Assembly: GCA_943373175.1 (NCBI GenBank)
Contig: CALSBM010000073.1
Coordinates: 1-16,857 of the forward strand
Source of the DNA: JAIXUI01 sp943373175
GTDB taxonomy: Bacteria > Bacteroidota > Bacteroidia > UBA7662 > JAIXUI01
Reading direction: 5' to 3'
Length of the DNA stretch: 16,857 nt
Part shown: positions 7,376 to 13,225 of the stretch, piece by piece
How the letters are laid out: the number at the start of each line of letters is the position of its first letter
Numbering within the stretch: the first letter of the stretch is position 1
Program-made: the position numbers and the translations under genes
Notes under the pieces: generated by a model
What the model saw: the letters and a program-made list of their open reading frames with translations, nothing else
Databases searched by the model: none
What the model was told of the DNA's origin: nothing

Positions 7376-7389
7376 ATTGTTTAAACAAT
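7376..7389. promoter_or_regulatory. 14-bp perfect palindrome in the operon leader (candidate operator)
   Basis: ATTGTTTAAACAAT is a perfect inverted repeat between the candidate promoter and the first start codon of the response-regulator operon, ending 9 bp before the ATG at 7399. Its place between the likely transcription start and the gene suits a repressor or autoregulatory site. A weak mRNA hairpin that hides the start region is also possible. Function is not shown. Confidence 0.35.
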
Positions 7390-7398
7390 AACGTGACA

Positions 7399-7833
7399 AT
7401 GTCACAGATTAGGATGATAAATATACTGTTAGTTGAGGATGATGAAGTTGACGTAATGAACGTTAAAAGAGCATTTAAGAAAAATAATGTTCTCAACCCT
7501 CTGTATGTCGCCAACAACGGACTCGAAGCCCTTGAAATGTTGAGAGGGAAGAGTTTCGACAATGTTGTCATGCCGATACCGAGAATCATCCTATTGGATC
7601 TTAATATGCCCAAAATGGGTGGAATTGAGTTTCTCAGAGAGCTAAGAAAAGACGATAAGCTGAAGAATATTTCAGTTTTTGTGATGACCACCTCCAACGA
7701 AGACAGCGATAAGATTAACGCTTACAACCTGAATGTAGCGGGCTATATATTGAAGCCGCTTTCCATGGAAAGTTTCATACACGCTGTATCCACCCTAAAC
7801 AACTACTGGCAGCTTTGCGAGTATCCTGACTAA
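7399..7833 (+). CDS. single-domain response regulator (Rcp1/CheY-like)
   Basis: Stand-alone receiver domain of 144 residues from the ATG at 7399. A GTG at 7393 and an ATG at 7414 are alternatives; the domain core begins at INILLVEDDE. The acidic pocket is EDDE (about 13-16), the phospho-acceptor is D67 in LLDLNMP, the switch residues are in VMTTSN (about 95-100), and the conserved Lys is K119 in YILKPL. There is no output domain. The longish loop between helix 2 and the phospho-site strand (RGKSFDNVVMPIPRIILLD) is typical of Rcp1-type regulators that serve phytochrome or hybrid kinases. The next gene, 9 bp downstream, is a hybrid kinase whose first receiver is clearly related to this protein, so a phosphorelay between the two is likely. 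The final target is unknown. Confidence 0.93.
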   Translation: MSQIRMINILLVEDDEVDVMNVKRAFKKNNVLNPLYVANNGLEALEMLRGKSFDNVVMPIPRIILLDLNMPKMGGIEFLRELRKDDKLKNISVFVMTTSNEDSDKINAYNLNVAGYILKPLSMESFIHAVSTLNNYWQLCEYPD

Positions 7834-7842
7834 GCCGAAAAG

Positions 7843-9783
7843 ATGGCCCCCCTTAAGATTTTTTTAGTCGAGGATGATGAAATAGACATCATGGCATTCG
7901 AACGTGCGCTCCGTAAAACTGGGTTAGACACCGAAATAGAACTGGCCAGAGACGCACGTGAAGCTCTTATAAAAATTGCAGAAAAACGTTTCGATTGTAT
8001 TTTCCTCGATTACCAATTGCCTGGCACTGATGGCTTGAAGTTGTTAAAAGAGCTTAGAGAAAAAGGAGTTTCTTCTCCTATTGCCGTTCTTACTTCTCAA
8101 GGTGATGAAAAGGTTGCTGTTGAGATGATGAAATCCGGCGCCTTTGATTATTTTCCCAAAACTGAAGTAACTCCCGAGCAACTTATAAAAGTTGTTCGTT
8201 CTGCTCAAAGGCTGATTCAATCTGAAAATGATCGAATTGCAGCCGAGTTTGCTCTTCAGGAAAATGAACGCCTTTTAGACCTGATTTACAACTCAACCAG
8301 CGTAGCAATGTGCCTCATTAATAAGGATGGTACTATTGCGCGAGTAAACAGAGCGTTTACCTCGATTTTTGGATTTTCCAAAGAAGAGTCGATTCAACAG
8401 CCTGTTTCCATGCTACTTCCTCCTTCCTCAAGGGAAGTATATTTTCAGTGGTTTGTTAATGAGTTCGAGCAAAACAACGAAGTAGCAACTGAATGGCAAT
8501 TTATTCACCGATCCGGTCAATTAGTTGACGTACTTCAAACTGATTCTGCTTTTATCGATCAATTAGGTAATCGCTACAAAATTCTTACACTCAACGATAA
8601 CACGGAGCGTAAGCGTTTTGAGTTTGAATTGATTGAAGCAAAGCGCCAAGCTGAGCTGGCCGCAACTGCTAAGGCGGATTTTCTTTCCAATATGAGCCAT
8701 GAAATCCGCACTCCTATGAATGCGGTTATTGGGTTGACAAGCCTATTGCTGGAAGAAGGATTTGAGGGGAAGAATCTAGAAAACTTAAAGTCGATAAAGT
8801 ATTCTGCCGACAACCTGATGGTTATCATAAACGACATTCTGGACTTTTCTAAAATTGAAGCTGGAAAGATTGTCTTTGAGTCCATCGATTTTGAACTTGA
8901 TTCTCGCATCAGTGAAATTGTAAAGTTGCTAAAGCATAAGGCAGACGAAAAGTCCATTGAACTGAATTGCATCCTTGATCCTAAGCTTCCTAAAGTGCTC
9001 AAAGGCGATCCTTATCGCCTGAATCAAATTATTCTGAACCTAGCAGGCAATGCAATAAAATTCACTTCAGTTGGATCTGTTACGTTAAAAATTGAGCAAG
9101 CCAGTATTAATGATTCAAGTGCAGTTCAGTTTGACATCATTGATACCGGAATAGGAATCCCTCGAGAAAAATTTGATACCATTTTCGAGAGCTTCTCTCA
9201 GGCTTACACTGATACCACCCGAAAGTTTGGTGGTACAGGACTGGGCCTAGCCATTACCAAGCGGTTGGTAGAAATGCAGGGAGGAGAAATAAGCATCCAA
9301 AGCGAAATTGGAAAAGGTTCGACTTTTACAGCAATTATTCCCTTTGGAGTTGGCTCAATGAATAGTTTGAAGGAAGTTGCTTTAAACAATAGGCCCAAAG
9401 ATTTGCAAGAAGCGCATGTGCTTTTAGCTGAAGACAACCAAATCAATCAGATTGTTGCCACTCAAATTCTTAAAAAGTGGAATGCTAAGGTTACCGTTGC
9501 GAACAACGGAAGAGAAGCGCTTAATTACCTGATGAACGAAAAATTTGATGTTGTGTTGATGGATCTTCAAATGCCTGAAATGAGTGGATTTGAAGTAACA
9601 GAGAAAGTCCGAAAATTCGATCCTCTGGCCATGAATCGCAACATTCCAATTATCGCTCTTTCAGCAGACGCCTTCCAGGAAACCAGGCGCAAAGTGCTCA
9701 TGATGGGAATGACGGACTTCGTAACCAAACCCTTCAATCAAGACGAACTTTATTCTAAAATTGCTGAATACACCCGTCGATAA
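7843..9783 (+). CDS. soluble hybrid histidine kinase, REC-PAS-HisKA-HATPase-REC
   Basis: Hybrid sensor kinase of 646 residues without membrane segments, so it should act in the cytosol. An N-terminal receiver spans about 4-120 (EDDE at 10-13, phospho-acceptor D56 in FLDYQLP, K106 in YFPK). A PAS domain covers about 140-255 (VNRAFTSIFGFSKEE). HisKA has the phospho-His at H286 in FLSNMSHEIRTPMN. HATPase_c follows with N box NLAGNAIKFT (399-408), G1 DTGIGI (434-439) and G2 GGTGLGLA (463-470). The C-terminal receiver spans about 525-640 (D574 in VLMDLQMPEMSG, K629 in TKPF). All catalytic residues are present. The N-terminal receiver suggests the kinase is itself controlled by phosphorylation, perhaps by another kinase. 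It is 9 bp downstream of the response regulator and 3 bp upstream of ispE. The PAS ligand is not evident. Confidence 0.95.
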   Translation: MAPLKIFLVEDDEIDIMAFERALRKTGLDTEIELARDAREALIKIAEKRFDCIFLDYQLPGTDGLKLLKELREKGVSSPIAVLTSQGDEKVAVEMMKSGAFDYFPKTEVTPEQLIKVVRSAQRLIQSENDRIAAEFALQENERLLDLIYNSTSVAMCLINKDGTIARVNRAFTSIFGFSKEESIQQPVSMLLPPSSREVYFQWFVNEFEQNNEVATEWQFIHRSGQLVDVLQTDSAFIDQLGNRYKILTLNDNTERKRFEFELIEAKRQAELAATAKADFLSNMSHEIRTPMNAVIGLTSLLLEEGFEGKNLENLKSIKYSADNLMVIINDILDFSKIEAGKIVFESIDFELDSRISEIVKLLKHKADEKSIELNCILDPKLPKVLKGDPYRLNQIILNLAGNAIKFTSVGSVTLKIEQASINDSSAVQFDIIDTGIGIPREKFDTIFESFSQAYTDTTRKFGGTGLGLAITKRLVEMQGGEISIQSEIGKGSTFTAIIPFGVGSMNSLKEVALNNRPKDLQEAHVLLAEDNQINQIVATQILKKWNAKVTVANNGREALNYLMNEKFDVVLMDLQMPEMSGFEVTEKVRKFDPLAMNRNIPIIALSADAFQETRRKVLMMGMTDFVTKPFNQDELYSKIAEYTRR

Positions 9784-9786
9784 ACA

Positions 9787-10605
9787 GTGATTCTCTTTCC
9801 TATCGGAAAAATAAACTTCGGACTGGCAATTCACTCCCGCCGTCCTGATGGGTATCATATCATAGAAAGTGTATTCTATCCCCTTCCACTTTTTGATGTA
9901 TTAGAAATCACCCCAATTGAGGAGGAAGGTTTTGGTTTTGAACAAACCGGGATAAAAATAGAGGGTTTGGCCTCCGACAACCTCGTGGTGCGAGCTGCTA
10001 TGGCGTTTGAGGAAGCAACTGGAAAAAGCGGCGCATTACTTCATTTGCACAAGGCTCTCCCTAGTGGAGCTGGTTTGGGTGGAGGTTCTTCAGATGCTGC
10101 ATTTACACTCTCCGGACTAAATGCATGTTTCGGAAATCCCTTGTCGCTTCCTCAACTTAACGATTTAGCTGCCTCTTTAGGCTCAGATTGTCCTTTTTTT
10201 TTACTGAATCAGGCAGCTTACCTGAAAGGTACAGGGCCTGAAATAGTGCCAATATCCTTTAGTCTTAAAGGGTGGTATGTAGTCGTAGTTCACCCTGGAT
10301 TTGGCGTTTCAACTCAGGAGGCTTATTCGAATTGCAAACCTCGAGTGCCTGATTACGATTTGCAGTCAGTTGTGCTTCAAGGTCCTGATTTCTGGAAGGA
10401 AAACTTACTGAATGACTTCGAACAAACGGTGTTTCCACTTTATCCAATCTTAGGAGAACTGAAATCCAGGCTTTATGAAGCTGGGGCAGTTTATGCTTCA
10501 ATGTCGGGCAGCGGTTCTGCAATGTTTGGTGTGTTCAGCTCGATGCCAGAAAAGGTTTCAAATCGATTTCCAGGCATGTATTGCAAGGTCGCTCAATTTC
10601 AATAG
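9787..10605 (+). CDS. ispE: 4-diphosphocytidyl-2-C-methyl-D-erythritol kinase
   Basis: GHMP-family kinase of the MEP isoprenoid pathway. It phosphorylates the 2-hydroxyl of CDP-methylerythritol with ATP in the cytosol. The 272-residue protein opens FPIGKINFGLAIHSRRPDGYH, with the conserved Lys at 8. It carries the glycine-rich ATP loop LPSGAGLGGGSSDAA (about 91-105), the catalytic Asp in LGSDCPFF (134), and the C-terminal SMSGSGSAMFGVF motif. It starts with GTG at 9787, only 3 bp after the kinase stop; the next in-frame ATG lies well inside the domain. Length is slightly under the usual 275-290. It is co-transcribed with the two-component genes upstream and is followed by the reductase gene after a 2-bp gap. 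No link between signalling and isoprenoid synthesis is known to me. Confidence 0.95.
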   Translation: MILFPIGKINFGLAIHSRRPDGYHIIESVFYPLPLFDVLEITPIEEEGFGFEQTGIKIEGLASDNLVVRAAMAFEEATGKSGALLHLHKALPSGAGLGGGSSDAAFTLSGLNACFGNPLSLPQLNDLAASLGSDCPFFLLNQAAYLKGTGPEIVPISFSLKGWYVVVVHPGFGVSTQEAYSNCKPRVPDYDLQSVVLQGPDFWKENLLNDFEQTVFPLYPILGELKSRLYEAGAVYASMSGSGSAMFGVFSSMPEKVSNRFPGMYCKVAQFQ

Positions 10606-10607
10606 GT

Positions 10608-11144
10608 ATGAGAAAACTGAAAACCTTTATCTCTATGAGTTTAGATGGATATCTCGCCGGACCAAACGACGATTTGTCTTTTTTAGAAAAGTTGCCGGAT
10701 ACCGGTGAAGATTATGGCTATCATGAATTTATCGCCGATGTTGATACAGTCATGATGGGTCGAAAGACTTATGCAAAGCTTGAAAGCATGGGTGTAACTG
10801 TACCTCATCTAGGATGTGTGCATTATGTGTTTACACGAAACGAAAAGAATCGCTCCGTTTTGCCGGATGTAAGGTTTACAACCGAAGACCCTGTAGAATG
10901 GGTAAAAATTGCCAAAGAGCAAGTAGGTAAATCTATTTATTGCGATGGCGGTGCATCCCTTTTACTTCCGCTTTGGGAAGCCAATTTAGTTGACGAATGG
11001 ACTATATCGGTGATTCCGGTGATACTTGGGAAAGGGACCAGATTGTTTGAAAGTGCTTCACCGTTGTTTTCGCCGTTGTGGATAAAGCCCCAATCAGTAC
11101 ACTTGTTTGAGAGCGGGTTGATTCAGATGAAGTACGTACGGTGA
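10608..11144 (+). CDS. dihydrofolate reductase family protein (RibD C-terminal domain-like)
   Basis: A 178-residue protein of the RibD-C/DHFR-like reductase fold, as in the YwjB/YyaP group. It starts at the ATG at 10608, two bases after the ispE stop; an upstream in-frame TTG at 10581 lies inside ispE. Recognisable parts are KLKTFISMSLDGYLAGPNDD (N-terminal strand and SLDG loop), TVMMGRKTYAKL (the MGR.T/Y block), HYVFTRNEK, and IYCDGGASLL (the DGG nucleotide-binding turn, about 110-119). WTISVIPVILGKGTRLF follows. These match NADPH-binding reductases, but the substrate is unknown: neither pterin nor riboflavin precursors can be read from sequence alone. It is last in the operon, just before the bidirectional terminator. 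Confidence 0.88.
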   Translation: MRKLKTFISMSLDGYLAGPNDDLSFLEKLPDTGEDYGYHEFIADVDTVMMGRKTYAKLESMGVTVPHLGCVHYVFTRNEKNRSVLPDVRFTTEDPVEWVKIAKEQVGKSIYCDGGASLLLPLWEANLVDEWTISVIPVILGKGTRLFESASPLFSPLWIKPQSVHLFESGLIQMKYVR

Positions 11145-11161
11145 ACATTTGAATAGAGACC

Positions 11162-11200
11162 AAATGAAAAAAGCGTGAAAGAATCACGCTTTTTTCATTT
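11162..11200. terminator. bidirectional intrinsic terminator with a perfect 17-bp stem
   Basis: AAATGAAAAAAGCGTGA (11162-11178), loop AAGAA, and its exact complement (11184-11200) form a 17-bp hairpin. It has A6 on the left arm and T6 on the right arm, so it is a rho-independent terminator read from either strand. It lies between the convergent reductase gene (ends 11144) and secreted TPR gene (ends 11217) and should end both operons. Confidence 0.92.
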
Positions 11201-11216
11201 AGAAAAACCGAGTTAA

Positions 11217-11831
11217 CTACTTAATCAGGCTTAATCCTTCTAAAGCACTTTTGTCTGAAGGTTGAATTAAGAGTGCGCGGTTAAACAATGCTTTAGCTTC
11301 AGTATTCAAACCAAGGCGCAACTTGGCCCATGCCAGCATGTGTACCGAATCGTAGTCGAAAGGATATAGGTTGGCGAGTTTTTCGAAGTAACGTGAAGCC
11401 TTAGCGTAATCCTTGCGGGTGTATTGTATATAACCGGATCGGTAAAGTGCCGTCGAATTCTGCGCATCTACACCAAGGATTTCATCATACGTTTTAAGTA
11501 CTTCATCCCAGGCATTTAATGCGGCTAAGGGCTGAACAAGTCCAAGACGCCCTTCAATAGAAGAATTTTTGATTTTAACAGCCTTACGATAGCAGGCCGC
11601 CGACTCGCCGTATTGCTTTAGCAAATAGTTGAGCCATCCTAATCGCAAATTGACCTCATAGCCTTCGTCCTTTAAAGCTGTAAGACTTTCAATTGCTTTT
11701 CCAAAAAGTCCGGCAGCTTCAAGTTCATACGATTTTTGGAATGCTGACCTAGTCTGTTGGTCAGTGGATTGAGCAGACAAGCGAAGGAAAGCCAACGAAG
11801 CCACTACAAGGAGAAAAAGTGTTTTTTTCAT
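11217..11831 (-). CDS. secreted tetratricopeptide-repeat protein
   Basis: A 204-residue protein with an N-terminal signal peptide (MKKTLFLLVVASLAFLRLSAQ) and a likely signal peptidase I cut after SAQ, as is usual in Bacteroidota. The rest is helical and reads as about four or five TPR units. Examples are NLRLGWLNYLLKQYGESAACYRKAV, TALYRSGYIQYTRKDYAKASRYFEKL and HMLAWAKLRLGLNTEAKALFNRAL, each with the small/large hydrophobic pattern at TPR positions 8, 20 and 27. No catalytic motif is visible. The start overlaps the stop of the TPR-barrel gene by one base (TAATG), so the two are translationally coupled and probably work together. The protein most likely acts as a periplasmic scaffold. It is last in the five-gene operon, just before the hairpin terminator. 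Confidence 0.88.
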   Translation of the reverse strand: MKKTLFLLVVASLAFLRLSAQSTDQQTRSAFQKSYELEAAGLFGKAIESLTALKDEGYEVNLRLGWLNYLLKQYGESAACYRKAVKIKNSSIEGRLGLVQPLAALNAWDEVLKTYDEILGVDAQNSTALYRSGYIQYTRKDYAKASRYFEKLANLYPFDYDSVHMLAWAKLRLGLNTEAKALFNRALLIQPSDKSALEGLSLIK

Positions 11832-13225
11832 TAGAAGAAAAATTTAAGTCCGGTTACAAACGAGTGAATGTTATAATTGAAGGTTGTCAGGGTTTCAGTA
11901 GCTCCAATTCGGTAAGATATTCTGGTCGATTCCAGCTCGGTATAGCCATATCGGAGGCTTAACTCCCCCCAACTCCCGATTCTTCGAATTAGATTGGCGG
12001 TAAGCCGTAGCCTAGTTTTGTCGGGAAGATTCCAAACTATAGCACCTGAGTTTGACACAGCTCCAGTTAGGTTTCCATAGAAAAACTGAGATTCAAGCCA
12101 AGTGCCGCGAAACAACCGGATTCCTGCCTGAATGCTGGCAATGGTTGTAGTAAAGTCGGTGTTCCATCCGGGCATGATATAGGAATTTCCATTTCCAAAA
12201 GGATTCCAAAGCAGCTCCGTGTTGAACAAAGGCGCATTAGTTCCGTAAAAAGACCTTAATCCACCCGTTGCCATCCATTTGAAATTGCCTAATCTCCATT
12301 GAAATCCGGCCAATAGAACCTGGTCCACAAACCCTTCACGCTTAGAGTTGAAGTCATATTTAATTCTGTAACTCGGAAGTGTATCGAGGGGCTGAAACTG
12401 AAAGGCTTCATCACGAATCATTAGATTCTGGAAGTTGGCCTGAACATCCAGTAACTGATACTGAAGTTGGAGGAAAAAGCCATCTGTTAAACGGTGGCTT
12501 AGTTGAATCAATCCCTGGTACTGCTTTACTTGCAATTGTTGGATGTTGGTCAAAGTGTCTAGGGAATAATTTCTGATATAGCCCAGCGAAGGGCTAAAAG
12601 TTGAATCCTTTAAAACGAATTCAATGCCCAACATAAGGCTGGAGCGATAGACCGCGAGGTGGCTGAAGCCCATATTGATGATTGTTCGCTTGCTAAGCGG
12701 TACTTGTCCGCTGATGTTCCAACCATTTATCTCTCTTTGCCAGGCGGTGGTGGCAGCTCCGGCACTATCGGTGAGTAAGGAGGAGCCGTAATTAGGTTTC
12801 GATCCAGTTGCCAATACTCCTTCAACCGAAATACTTCTAATCCCGTTGTCTTTTAGAGGTCGTTGAGCACGCCAAAAATGCGCTTCTTGTTGTTCGCCTG
12901 CATCGCGAAGCGAAAAGTAAAGTCCCGATTTAGCCAGGCTATCGTCTTGGTTTAGTTTTAATGCGTTGCGGTATTGAGTAGCTGCTTCGAGCGGTTTGTT
13001 AAGGCAGTACAAAGACCAGCCGTAAATTTTGAAGAACTCAGGAGTGGAAAGCCCAAGCTTTTTAGCCATCGGGGCAGAGTCCAAAACTTGATGATGAAGG
13101 TCTAAGGCAGATGCTTTCAGCAAGTATTCTTCCAACCTGCTTATTCTACCACTTTCTTGGGCTTTGAGTAGGTTACAACTCAATCCCAGTGAAACGATAA
13201 GCAGAATGATTTTTTGTTTTGACAT
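11831..13225 (-). CDS. TPR plus outer-membrane beta-barrel protein
   Basis: A 464-residue exported protein. The signal peptide (KIILLIVSLGLSCNLLKAQ) ends with a probable cut after KAQ. Residues about 60-125 hold a TPR-like pair (PEFFKIYGWSLYCLNKPLEAATQYRNAL, then SLAKSGLYFSLRDAGEQQEA). From about 135 on the sequence alternates polar and aromatic/hydrophobic residues in many short strands (GFFLQLQYQLLDVQANF, LRLTANLIRRIGSWGELSLRYGY). It ends in VTGLKFFF, the terminal-aromatic signature of outer-membrane barrels. The layout resembles YaiO-type TPR-barrel proteins, but I cannot confirm that family. Its start lies 46 bp inside the upstream fusion gene, and its stop shares a base with the start of the secreted TPR gene. 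A role as the outer-membrane component of this operon's system is an inference. Confidence 0.84.
   Translation of the reverse strand: MSKQKIILLIVSLGLSCNLLKAQESGRISRLEEYLLKASALDLHHQVLDSAPMAKKLGLSTPEFFKIYGWSLYCLNKPLEAATQYRNALKLNQDDSLAKSGLYFSLRDAGEQQEAHFWRAQRPLKDNGIRSISVEGVLATGSKPNYGSSLLTDSAGAATTAWQREINGWNISGQVPLSKRTIINMGFSHLAVYRSSLMLGIEFVLKDSTFSPSLGYIRNYSLDTLTNIQQLQVKQYQGLIQLSHRLTDGFFLQLQYQLLDVQANFQNLMIRDEAFQFQPLDTLPSYRIKYDFNSKREGFVDQVLLAGFQWRLGNFKWMATGGLRSFYGTNAPLFNTELLWNPFGNGNSYIMPGWNTDFTTTIASIQAGIRLFRGTWLESQFFYGNLTGAVSNSGAIVWNLPDKTRLRLTANLIRRIGSWGELSLRYGYTELESTRISYRIGATETLTTFNYNIHSFVTGLKFFF

Noticed and set aside
8574..9002. 142-codon open frame on the minus strand opposite the hybrid kinase
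   Set aside because: It is a shadow of the kinase coding frame, with serine-rich low-complexity translation and no recognisable domain.
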